A stretch of 64,000 nucleotides of DNA from Oscillospiraceae bacterium (GTDB lineage Bacteria; Bacillota; Clostridia; Oscillospirales; Oscillospiraceae). Positions within the stretch are counted from its first letter, which is position 1; each line of letters begins with the position of its first letter. Shown here piece by piece: positions 18,523-27,300 of this stretch. The stretch lies in the NCBI GenBank assembly GCA_017452505.1, contig JAFTMI010000003.1, forward strand, positions 97,708 to 161,707, in the 5' to 3' direction. The notes beneath the pieces are model-generated. The model saw only the letters and a program-made list of their open reading frames with translations. It had not been told where the DNA came from and did no database searches. A program made the translations under genes and the position numbers.

Positions 18523-18569
18523 TGCTACTGCTACTTCGCTCGCATAGGTAATACTAACCTATGCGAGCG
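18523..18569 (-). other. Putative CRESS-type replication origin (stem-loop plus hexamers)
   Basis: A perfect 12-bp stem (18537-18548 with 18558-18569) encloses a nine-base loop. Read on the minus (rep) strand, the loop and first stem base give TAGTATTAC, an exact fit to the NANTATTAC nonanucleotide nicked by circovirus and geminivirus Reps. Two bases beyond the stem, on the same strand, are two tandem GTAGCA hexamers (18523-18534), placed like the tandem hexamers that bind Rep at the porcine circovirus origin. The element lies just upstream of rep, in rep orientation. Function is inferred, not shown. Confidence 0.8.
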
Positions 18570-18590
18570 GGGACACTCCCGCGTTACGGC

Positions 18591-18627
18591 GGGGGATATT
18601 TTTCTTTAGGGAAAAATATTAACCCCC
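18591..18627. repeat. Second inverted repeat in the origin region
   Basis: GGGGG-ATATTTTTC and GAAAAATAT-TAA-CCCCC form an interrupted hairpin between the putative origin and the 103-aa gene. It could be a single-strand origin, a terminator for the upstream gene, or part of the Rep-binding region. Confidence 0.55.
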
Positions 18628-18665
18628 AGCCGCCCCGCGGGAACGTCCTCAGACGAACAGGTGGA

Positions 18666-18977
18666 TTACTCCACGGGGGAAATGCCGCTGGCTTTAGCGG
18701 AGAACTGAAGCTTGCCCTGAGACTCATAGCCGGTGACGACCAGGTCGGTAAACTCCACATCCACAAAGCCTTCCGGCTGTTCCATCTGCTGAGGTCCGTC
18801 AATGCGCACACTCAGCTTCTCCAGGCGATGTTCTGCCAGGCACACCACATAGCGGTAGCCGGTAACGGTCTCAGTCCGTTTGCCGTCCTTATACTCGTAG
18901 GCGGGCATCACGTCAACCAGCAGCATTTTACGACCCAAGCTGGCAGGGTCGATCCGAAGATCACGAAGGTTAAGCAT
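18666..18977 (-). CDS. Conserved-looking small protein upstream of rep
   Basis: A 103-residue protein I do not recognise. It is predicted β-rich, with alternating hydrophobic strands (RKMLLVDVMPAYEY, VTGYRYVVCLAEH, VDVEFTDLVVTGYE, GKLQFSAKASGI). AAGGAG lies eight bases before the ATG at 18977. Its position before rep and the FtsK-like gene matches that of the DUF961/YdcP-type small proteins in Tn916-like elements, and an OB-like single-strand binding role is possible, but neither is shown by a motif. It is transcribed towards rep across the origin region. Confidence 0.6.
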   Translation of the reverse strand: MLNLRDLRIDPASLGRKMLLVDVMPAYEYKDGKRTETVTGYRYVVCLAEHRLEKLSVRIDGPQQMEQPEGFVDVEFTDLVVTGYESQGKLQFSAKASGISPVE

Positions 18978-19035
18978 ATAACCAACTCCTTAAATAGAAG
19001 TACTGCCACTGGCCGGTAGCAGCCTTAGTTGTCAT
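18970..19035 (-). CDS. Possible 21-codon leader peptide
   Basis: A short frame (ATG at 19035, TAA overlapping the start of the 103-aa gene) preceded by AAGGAG with a short three-base spacing. It ends inside the first codons of the next gene, as translationally coupled leader peptides do. Evidence is only position and a weak binding site. Confidence 0.25.
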   Translation of the reverse strand: MTTKAATGQWQYFYLRSWLYA

Positions 19036-19079
19036 GAGCTCCTTGACTGAGTCTATGGTAACATGCCTTTTGACCTCCG

Positions 19080-19099
19080 ATGCTTCACATGTGAAGCAT
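19080..19099. promoter_or_regulatory. Perfect 20-bp palindrome, candidate operator
   Basis: ATGCTTCACATGTGAAGCAT is a perfect palindrome. It lies between the XRE regulator gene and the leader of the rep operon, about 100 bases before the 103-aa gene, the expected place for the operator of a repressor controlling replication and transfer genes. Confidence 0.6.
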
Positions 19100-19137
19100 T
19101 TGAAAAATATTTTTTGAGGCCCATAAGTTAGAAGATT

Positions 19138-19527
19138 TCAGCGGTGTTTTTCCTCTCTAGCAGCATTAAAGAGCTGTGGTAGACCAGCATCTTTCAGCTT
19201 GGTATCTGTTTCTTCAATGGAATCTCTGTTGGCAATACATTCCCACCAGATTCTTCGTTCCGGAAAAGCTGCATCGTATAATTCCTTGGATTCCTTTTCT
19301 CCAAGTTCTAAGGCAAAGCAAATCTTGATGACCGCCTCTTCAGTTGTGCGGTAATTTCCGCCACGGTGGTCCTTGTTGACGATCATGCGACCAATAGTAG
19401 ATCTGGATAACCCAGTTTCATCGGCGAGCATTTCTTGCGTCTTTCTTCTTTTCTCTAAATAAGAACTAAGTAGACGTCCAAAAGTATTATTCGTGTTGGG
19501 GCTTTGCTTTGGTGTCTTAGCACTCAA
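19138..19527 (-). CDS. XRE-family HTH regulator
   Basis: A 129-residue DNA-binding protein. The helix-turn-helix is FGRLLSSYLEKRRKTQEMLADETGLSRSTIGRMI (about 16-49). The C-terminal half is helical and could mediate dimer formation. The likely start is TTG at 19527, with GAGGGA six bases upstream. It probably represses or switches the rep-ftsK-xis-int operon through the palindrome 40 bases beyond its stop. It is preceded by a 30-codon frame with a strong ribosome binding site. Confidence 0.8.
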   Translation of the reverse strand: MSAKTPKQSPNTNNTFGRLLSSYLEKRRKTQEMLADETGLSRSTIGRMIVNKDHRGGNYRTTEEAVIKICFALELGEKESKELYDAAFPERRIWWECIANRDSIEETDTKLKDAGLPQLFNAAREEKHR

Positions 19528-19545
19528 AGCGATTCCCTCAGAATA

Positions 19546-19638
19546 TTATTTCGTGATAGAACCCTGCGGGCCGGAGGTGGTCCGTGCGGTTTGTATACGG
19601 ACTGCTTGGTGGATATTTGAATTCAGGTCAAATACCAT
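19546..19638 (-). CDS. 30-residue micro-protein with strong ribosome binding site
   Basis: A short frame from ATG 19638 to TAA 19546 with AAAGGAGGTGG six bases before the start, one of the best ribosome binding sites in the window. The product begins MVFDLNSNIHQAVRIQT and has no known motif. It ends 19 bases before the XRE gene's start, so translation of the two may be coupled. It could be a leader, a small regulator or an antirepressor. Confidence 0.5.
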   Translation of the reverse strand: MVFDLNSNIHQAVRIQTARTTSGPQGSITK

Positions 19639-19735
19639 AAGCAACCACCTCCTTTCGTGAAATACGCCTAGGTGAATAGTTTTTCTATCCACCTCCGACG
19701 CGCAAAGCCCTTCACTCTAGCTGTCATATAGATAC

Positions 19736-19768
19736 AAAAAGAGTACAGTCAAAAATGGCTGTACTCTT
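19736..19768 (-). terminator. Terminator or attenuator hairpin, minus strand
   Basis: On the minus strand AGAGTACAG and CTGTACTCT enclose a ten-base loop and are followed by TTTTTG. It would stop transcripts coming from the long gene-poor stretch upstream (20570 to 19770), just before the micro-protein and XRE genes. Confidence 0.75.
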
Positions 19769-19769
19769 A

Positions 19770-20570
19770 CTGTATGATGCTTGCGCATCTCAAGTATGGA
19801 ATTATTACAGTCTCTCCAATGTCATTTAGGCATAGCAATACCGTAGTGAAACTTGGAGACTGTGTTTTGCCAACGCAAAACTAAGATACTGTAGTAGTCA
19901 TTGTGGTTTGGCGCAGGCTTTCTCGGCGGTCAATAAATTCTACTAAAATAGGCATAGTTATCCCATAGTGGGTAGAAGGCATAGAAATGCTCAAAAATAC
20001 TAGGACACTTTTGATTGCTCGCGCAAAACATAGGAAACTTTAATAACCATCCTAAAGGGCATAGTACCCCTAGGAGGACTCGGCGAAGTTAACGATCATC
20101 TCGACCGGGTAGACTGGGCTTTCTCCCGCAAATAGTGCAGAAGGGGTTACCGTCATCCACCAGCTCGGCAACCATAAGCAATGAAGTTAACGATCATTTC
20201 GACCGAGTAGATTTGCTTTCTCCTGTGGGTAGTACAGAAGGCGGTTGCAGCCATCCACCAACTCAGCAACCATAAGCTAGGACTATGGCGGTCTTCACAA
20301 AAAACACACTACTGATTTGACTAAGCAAATCCAGAAACGCATCAAACCCATATGCCTGTGACTCCAGATCACGCACCGGCCGCTTAAATGGTGCTGGCAG
20401 ACATAAGCGCGAACAAAGAGAATTCCTCACAGTGCCTTGACCCCCCGCAATACCCGCAACAGATCCAAGACCTATGTAATCCTTGTTAAATATAACATAT
20501 CATCATTTACAGACATTTAAGTTAACAAAGTGTAAATTCCCTGCATATAGAAAGTAGGTAAGCAATACGA
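19770..20570. other. 800-bp stretch without a clear gene
   Basis: No frame of normal size is present. It contains a 98-bp tandem duplication (20085-20280), four occurrences of CTATGCC on the minus strand (near 19829, 19951, 19979 and 20059 as GGCATAG on plus), and several minus-strand micro-frames of 20-28 codons without good ribosome binding sites (for example 19881-19955). An AT-rich promoter-like segment lies near 20480-20530 on the minus strand, and a terminator lies at 19736-19768, so a long non-coding RNA of roughly 700 bases is possible. I do not recognise a known RNA family. Confidence 0.5.
20085..20280. repeat. Two-copy 98-bp tandem repeat
   Basis: Unit 1 is 20085-20182 and unit 2 is 20183-20280, both starting GAAGTTAACGATCAT and ending near CAACCATAAGC. 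They are roughly four-fifths identical with no indels. On the minus strand each holds an ATG-to-TAA frame of the same length (28 residues), both starting MVAELVD and ending GR-x-DR; the copy in unit 1 has a CxxC. Neither has a ribosome binding site. Confidence 0.85.
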
Positions 20571-22313
20571 TTATTCTTCATTACTTTCTGCAGGAACTGG
20601 AATAACCATATTTTCTATAGCATTTCGCAATTGCGGATTGTGAATGACAAAATGGATTGCCGGGGCTTTGTTCTTGGATATGACCACCCATTTTCCTTCA
20701 AGAATACGAATTTGTATATTTCTAAACGGATAGTTGCTGTTTTGCTTGATAATATAGTTTTCTTGTTTCTGACTGTAGCGAAGGGTTTGATCCATATGCA
20801 GTAAATACTCTTCGTAGGTATACGCAATATCCTTTTCGTAGAAAATCTCCGAAAGAGGCAGCAACATAGGATGCTCTTTAAATTCCTTTTCGCTGATGAC
20901 CGGAATCTCATCGGTTATACTGTCTTTTTCCAAAACGGTTTTGTACAGCTGCCGTTGTTCTGCCGCATAAGTAAGAATACGATTCTTGTCTGCCTCATCA
21001 ACAGAATTATGTTCCAGAATCTGCGAAAGCAATTCTTCGGAAAGCGTGTGGATGGGCAATGCAGAAAGAATGGATCTTCTTTTGCCGAAAGTCATGCAGT
21101 CTTTTTTTACAAATGCGCTGAAAGCACTCTCAGATTCAACCCGGTAAATATCCATAAGAGGAGATGCATTTGACAGGAGATCGAGTGCTCTTTGTCTGTA
21201 ATAGGCAAGCTCGGTCTTGTTGTTTGTGAGATACATCTTGCCGTTTTGGTGATGATCCATGATGCACTCACCGGATAATGCTGCCGCTCCGCTTGAATAA
21301 AGAAAATGCCCGAAAAGCTTGTTGTGAACACCTTTTAGATAATACGGAGAAATCTGTCCTGTCATATACATGGGGATCCAGCCCTCAAGACCCATCATCA
21401 TTTCTTCAAATGGACGATTGATATTATGGATGAAATGGATATGCAAACCTTTTTTCAGCGTCATAGCAACGGCGAATATGAATTTTTTCTTAAAATCAGT
21501 GCCGTTTGCCTTGTCAGCCATTGGCGTGTCGTCATTGGCGATCAAATCTTCTTTCGACTTGGATAAAACCGTTGCTTTGAAAAAGTCCAATGTTCCTTTA
21601 CACATTTCCTCAATGCCGTAATAATTCTTTGATGCAGGCAATTGAAACGGCACGGAAGGTACCTTCAATTCATCGAAATGGATGCTGCGGATAAATTCGT
21701 TAAGATCAAATTCATCCAGCTTTGTTAAAAACGGCAAAACCACTTCTTTTTGGACCACCTGTCCATTGGTGAGCCAGCAAACAATTTTATCCATACAAAC
21801 AGAATCATCACTGATTTCTGTTATATCGCAGCCAATCAATCCAGCGATCAGTTCTTTGTCGGCTGCAGAACAATGACTGACAACAAATTTTGAAACACCA
21901 AGCGAAAATGATTGCGGGTCGGCCGGCCTTCTTTGCCCGTTGCGAATGCGGGAAATATATGAGCTATCAAATTTCAAAAAACTTGAGAGATCAGATACAT
22001 TGACTGAAAGTGTTGTCAGCAATGCATCAAAATTTTGTTGAAAAGTGTCGTAAGGGAAGGTTTGATCCGCAAGACATTGCACAAATGTTTTTGAGACGGT
22101 TTCTTCCGTTAGGCTCGGATATCCTTTCTGGACTGCGATGGATACGATCCCCCGAACAAGCTGCAAAAATTGCTCTGAATTGATTTCAGGAACACGGCTT
22201 CCTGCGCGATATCTGCTCAAAACAGAAGCAGATAAACCGGATGCATCCATCAGATCTTTTGCCGTGCATCCCAATTTAGATATATATTCATTTAACTGTT
22301 CGCTAAAAGTCAC
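20571..22313 (-). CDS. Large regulator-like protein with two N-terminal HTH domains
   Basis: A 580-residue protein with two XRE-like helix-turn-helix regions: residues about 3-45 (LNEYISKLGCTAKDLMDASGLSASVLSRYRAGSRVPE) and about 93-132 (LSVNVSDLSSFLKFDSSYISRIRNGQRRPAD). The remaining 450 residues are soluble and not recognised; a segment around 290-350 is rich in His and aromatics (LHIHFIHNINRPFEEMM). The GTG at 22313 is chosen because AAGGAGG stands eight bases before it. It lies just downstream of the exported cysteine-rich protein gene on the same strand, so it may regulate the surface-protein genes. Function beyond DNA binding is unknown. Confidence 0.7.
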   Translation of the reverse strand: MTFSEQLNEYISKLGCTAKDLMDASGLSASVLSRYRAGSRVPEINSEQFLQLVRGIVSIAVQKGYPSLTEETVSKTFVQCLADQTFPYDTFQQNFDALLTTLSVNVSDLSSFLKFDSSYISRIRNGQRRPADPQSFSLGVSKFVVSHCSAADKELIAGLIGCDITEISDDSVCMDKIVCWLTNGQVVQKEVVLPFLTKLDEFDLNEFIRSIHFDELKVPSVPFQLPASKNYYGIEEMCKGTLDFFKATVLSKSKEDLIANDDTPMADKANGTDFKKKFIFAVAMTLKKGLHIHFIHNINRPFEEMMMGLEGWIPMYMTGQISPYYLKGVHNKLFGHFLYSSGAAALSGECIMDHHQNGKMYLTNNKTELAYYRQRALDLLSNASPLMDIYRVESESAFSAFVKKDCMTFGKRRSILSALPIHTLSEELLSQILEHNSVDEADKNRILTYAAEQRQLYKTVLEKDSITDEIPVISEKEFKEHPMLLPLSEIFYEKDIAYTYEEYLLHMDQTLRYSQKQENYIIKQNSNYPFRNIQIRILEGKWVVISKNKAPAIHFVIHNPQLRNAIENMVIPVPAESNEE

Positions 22314-22368
22314 GATTTGTACCTCCTTGGGGTTATTTAAAATCACCCAAATTCTTTCAAAATCAAAA

Positions 22369-24114
22369 TTATTCCTTTTTGCGTTTTTTTCTCACCACGA
22401 TAGTGCCAACGATCACAACGGCAATTACACTCGTCAAAACAGCAAATAACACTATCCAAAAACGGAGTGGTCTTTCGTTCTCTCCGGTGCTTCCCATAGC
22501 ATCTGTCGATTCACTGTCTCCGGTGACGACCGAAATATCTGTGTCCAATTCCTTTTCTGAGGTAAAGAAGGTGGAAAAGGACGAGGTGTAAAACGATATG
22601 CTCTCAATCGTGCCATCTTCATACGTACCATATTCAGCCTTGCCCAACAACTCAATGATGCCGTCTTCGGCAATATGATAGATGTAAAGATCCGTACCGC
22701 CGTCAAGAAAACCTTTTTCAACGCTAACGGTGACACGCACAGGAAAACCGATTTCCTGATGTCCTTCAAAATATAATGGGAAAAGTCGTCCTTCCGGCAA
22801 AGAACCATAACCGTTTTGTGTTGCAAGAGAATTTAACAATTCATCGGTTTTGGAATCGGATCTGCCCGGCTCGGCAGATGCAACGATTGTACGCACATTG
22901 GTCAAGATTTGTGCCAATTCTTCCTCCGGCAGTTGTGCATAATACTTCTGTTCTTCATCGGTCATTTTGCCCATTTCCACACGAACGGAGGAGGTGATGG
23001 TTCTATCAGGCTCATTAGAGAGCGGAATATCAAAATCGGAATTGCGGTCTTCCGGCAAAAGCGTCATATCAGCCGAAGGAAAGTCCGTTTCGGGCTGCTT
23101 ATTTTCAGATTGATCCGGTGGAGTATCATTCTGCTGCGGTGGCTCGGTCTGAACCGGTCCCGGATTGGTTGTTACAGGTGGCGGCGTTGTGTTTTCCGAA
23201 GGAGTTGATTGGGAATCATTGCCGCCCGGAACCGCTTCTTTTTCAACTACCATAAAAGTAAGGTCGTATGGGATACCGCCGTCGTGGTCATTTGCGGAAA
23301 TGCTGGTCTTTCCGTTGGTGACCTTTAGTATCAAGCCATCCCCGTCTTCATCTACCACTCTCACTTCCATAGTATCGGGGTCGAAGTTCGTTAGTGTAAT
23401 TATTTCAATTGTGCTGATCTTTTGCGTGCCGGTTTTATCCGCCGTTACGGTGACATCTCCGATTTTCCAGGAACCGGTACCAAAGGATACGTTATGATAG
23501 GATGCCGGCTCCGACGATACTGAGCCGTTACTGTAAACATGGGATTTATCGTCAATCCAAATCAAGTCACCTTCGACGGGAACATTTTGTATGCCGTCAT
23601 TCACTTCCGGGGGTGGCATGGGGTTTCCGGTCAGCAGATATCCTGCCCCCATGCAATCGGGGCACTTCCAGCCCACCGCTTTTGAATCCATGCAGTAACC
23701 CGAGCACTCCTGTTTTCCTTTGCCGTCACATCCGTTGCAAATATTCCAACCCGGAACGGTGTGGCAAACTACACAGCGCATTTTTCCGCTTCCGTTGCAG
23801 TTTCCGCAGACGCCTTCATCAAGGACTTCGCCGGCGCCGTTGCGCATTTTTCCGTCGCCGTTACAGCTGGGGCAGGTGTAATAGCCGTCATCACAGCCTT
23901 TGCCCGACTCTCCTGTGCATTTGCTTTTACCTTCGCCGCCGCAGCCGCCGCAGGTAACTTCGCCGGTATTGTTACATACCTTGCAGTGAAACTCCCCTGT
24001 GGTGTTGCAGTGATGACATTCTGCAAGATCCCTTGCGTACGCTATAATAGCAAAGGAACTGCAGAGCATAACAGAAATAAGGATTATAGTGAAAACCCGA
24101 ATTGCTTTTTTCAT
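22369..24114 (-). CDS. Exported membrane-anchored protein with DnaJ-like CxxCxGxG region
   Basis: A 581-residue surface protein. Signal peptide at 1-28 (MKKAIRVFTIILISVMLCSSFAIIAYA). Residues about 33-170 hold many CxxC pairs of the CxxCxGxG type (CHHCNTTG, CKVCNNTG, CGGCGGEG, CPSCNGDG, CGNCNGSG, CNGCDGKG, CPDCMGAG), as in the zinc-binding region of DnaJ. A W-x-I-G-x-V-x-V...NFDPDTMEV repeat domain follows at about 205-290, shared with the divergent gene at 24311. Then come a Pro/Thr/Gln-rich linker, a β-rich domain, and a C-terminal transmembrane helix with KKRKKE. AAGGAGGG precedes the ATG at 24114. It has no J-domain, so it is not a DnaJ chaperone. Confidence 0.8.
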   Translation of the reverse strand: MKKAIRVFTIILISVMLCSSFAIIAYARDLAECHHCNTTGEFHCKVCNNTGEVTCGGCGGEGKSKCTGESGKGCDDGYYTCPSCNGDGKMRNGAGEVLDEGVCGNCNGSGKMRCVVCHTVPGWNICNGCDGKGKQECSGYCMDSKAVGWKCPDCMGAGYLLTGNPMPPPEVNDGIQNVPVEGDLIWIDDKSHVYSNGSVSSEPASYHNVSFGTGSWKIGDVTVTADKTGTQKISTIEIITLTNFDPDTMEVRVVDEDGDGLILKVTNGKTSISANDHDGGIPYDLTFMVVEKEAVPGGNDSQSTPSENTTPPPVTTNPGPVQTEPPQQNDTPPDQSENKQPETDFPSADMTLLPEDRNSDFDIPLSNEPDRTITSSVRVEMGKMTDEEQKYYAQLPEEELAQILTNVRTIVASAEPGRSDSKTDELLNSLATQNGYGSLPEGRLFPLYFEGHQEIGFPVRVTVSVEKGFLDGGTDLYIYHIAEDGIIELLGKAEYGTYEDGTIESISFYTSSFSTFFTSEKELDTDISVVTGDSESTDAMGSTGENERPLRFWIVLFAVLTSVIAVVIVGTIVVRKKRKKE

Positions 24115-24310
24115 ATTACAGAACCCTCCTTGCAAAAAAATCCACTAATCCAATCTAAGTATAACATAAATATCAATCGAATGACGAGAGTTTTCCAGAG
24201 TTGTCAATGACATTTGTGGAAAGTATATTGTGTTTATTTAGCTTATTCTTTAGAATTAAGTTGTAAAATTATGTTGTATCGCAACGGCATAAGAAAGGTG
24301 GAACACAAAA

Positions 24311-27300
24311 ATGAAAACAAGAAAATCTATTGCAAGATTACTTAGTTTCCTTATGGTGCTTTCTCTGCTCTTGGGCATCTCCGCAGCACCGGTATACGCA
24401 GTCGGCGGCGTAGGAGAAACGGCTACCTTTGTGATCAGTGAAGCAAACGATCAAACGGGAACGGTGCAGTATAAGCTGGATGACGGAGAGTTCACCGTTG
24501 CCGACAGCACACCGGTCGAACTCGACGGTGTTTCATCCATTACCATCAAGGCCACTCCTGTAGCGGATGCACAAGTAAACCAAAGCCACAGTGGCATCAC
24601 AGGCACGGAGCAAGCGGTAACCTTTGATTATGGTGCACTTATCAGTGAGTCAGGATGGACATACCAAATCCAGGATAATGATGGAAACATCACCTTCACA
24701 ATAGAATTTGACAACCACGACGGTACCGGCGGAGGATTCAATCCCGAGGACACCTACACCGTGTACTTTGGCGAAGGCTCCTGGGAAATCGGCGGTGTGA
24801 CCGTAACAGCAGACAAAACCGATGTACAATATCTGGCCGAAAATGACATCATTACGTTGGAGAACTTCGATCCCGAAACCATGGAAGCGAGAGTGGAAGC
24901 TGAGGACGGTTTCTGCACTACTTTAGCGGTTACCGATGGTCAGACAAGCATTTCCGCCCACACCAATGATGGAGGCGTTCCGGCAGATATTGCTTTCTCG
25001 GTAGTGGAAAAGTCCTCTAATCCCGGCGGTGGAGGCGGCGAAGGTGGCGAGGACACCTACACCGTGTACTTTGGCGAAGGCTCCTGGGAAATCGGCGGTG
25101 TGACCGTAACAGCAGACAAAACCGATGTACAATATCTGGCCTATAATGACATCATTACGTTGGAGAACTTCGATCCCGAAACCATGGAAGTGAGAGTGGA
25201 AGCTGAGGACGGTTTCTGCGCTACTTTAGCGGTTACCGATGGTCAGACAAGCATTTCCGCCCACACCAATGATGGAGGCGTTCCGGCAGATATTGCTTTT
25301 TCGGTGGTATTAAAGTCCTCTGGTGATAATGGCGGTGGAGACGGCAGCGATGCCCCTGTAATCTGGGATGGGCCTCAGGTGGAACACCAAAGCGATCACG
25401 GTTTTCTCAGTGTCAAATCTATAGAAATAGGGTCAAAAACGTACACTTACCAAGGCGAGGGGAAATTTGCATATAACGGCGTTGTGAATGAGCTGCTCGA
25501 ATGGCGCGGCTATAACAAAACAAGCATTGCGGAAGAAGGCGGCATTGTTGTGTACGGTGATGTATTTACCGAAGAGAATGTGGATGTTTTCTATATCAAC
25601 TTTGAGTTCAAACCCGACTACGGTTATCAGGCTACACATGTCAGAACGACCGGAGATGATCCGATCCCATTGTCAGACGCCGGCTTTAGCGCCGCCGAAG
25701 CCATCAGAACGTTCCGCTTCGCAGTGTATCCTGATGCGCATACGCACTTCTCCGTTATCTTTACGGCAACAGAAGATATTGTTAAAGCGAATGCCGCAAG
25801 TATTTCGGAAGGCGGCGTTGAACTAGCTGCCGGCGAATTGGATGGTGGCTCTGCCGTGCTTGAAGTGAATGGAGCCAACATCACGAACCAAGGTGATTTT
25901 GAAGCGGCAGCAGAAGGATACGTCGTTTCCGAATATCTGGATATTTCGCTATACAATGTTTTTTATAAAGGAAATGCAGAGGATGTTTGGAGTACTCCTG
26001 TTGAGAATTTGGATAATCCCGCAGAAATCACTCTGAGGCTCGAAGATGGTATCAACACAGATACAGTAAAAATCGTTCACGAAAAAGGCGAAGGAGACTT
26101 TGAGCTGTTGGATGCAGAGTACGATCCCGCGACACAAGAGATCACTTTTTCCACTTCAAGCTTCTCCAATTATGCGATTGCTTATGAGGAACAGGCACAA
26201 GACCGCTACTTTATAGATTTTACCAATGCGCCGTGGACGGTTGATGGCGTAGAAGTCGATCTTGAGGGGCGTGAGTCGGTTGCCGAACTGATGGTATGGA
26301 TAACGACAGAGGATGTCATTCCCTTGACAAATTTTGATCCGGATACGATGGATGCCGTTCTTATCGTGGATGAAGACGTTACGCTCCTCTTGAATGTGGA
26401 TGAAAACGGCAACACCAGACTTGCAGATGTGGACGGCGGCGTTGAAGTATTGCCGCCTTACGGAGCGACTATGACCTTTGCGGTAGTAGCAAAACCCGGC
26501 GGTGAAGGCGAAAATGTTTATTACATAGATCTTGGTACCGGCGACTGGACCGTTGGTGATGTAACCGTTTCTGCGCCTGATGGTATGAGCGGTGTGGTAC
26601 CGATACTTGATACAGAAACTATTCCTACGGAAATGTTGGCGAACTTTGATCCCGAGACTATGGATATTACCCTAACAGTAAGTGACGGTTTTGTGATCTA
26701 TCTTGAAATCGACGAAAACGGCAATACCACATTGGCATCTACCCGTGATGGAGTAGAGCTGCCACCTTACGGAGCGACTTTGACCTTTGCGGTAGTGGCA
26801 AAACCGGTCGACAATGAGGAGTTCGAAACCGAAAACTTTACTTTAACAGACGATAAAGGAAACGTAATATCACTTACATACGAGAAGAATAGAGAACTCT
26901 CGTTTACAATGATCGATTATTTGGCGTTTTCACCCGAAGAATTGGAAGCTGCAGGCATATCACAAGAATTTTATGATTCTGCGATGAAAGGTATTAAAAA
27001 TGCGACTAAGCAGCACGGTACTCTGTTATCCTTCTATGAAATTCTAGTTGAGAACGACGACGGCTTTTCGATACACGAAGGTCCTTTTAATATCAAAATC
27101 AAAATGACCGACGAGATGAAAAAATATGATATCTTCAAAATTGTTTACATAGATGTTGAAGATAATCTCGCCACAGAATCACCAATCACGTTGACTCAAG
27201 AGGGTGGATATTTGGTCGGTACATTGGAGCATTTAAGCACCTACGCTTTAGTGGGAGATAATGCGCCATCCGCTCCAACATATACTGTTTCGTTTGATGC

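Noticed and set aside
20085-20280. CRISPR or integron-type repeat
   Set aside because: Only two long direct units without spacers; a simple tandem duplication.
22369-24114. DnaJ chaperone
   Set aside because: It has a signal peptide and membrane anchor and lacks the J-domain with HPD; only the cysteine-rich motif is shared.
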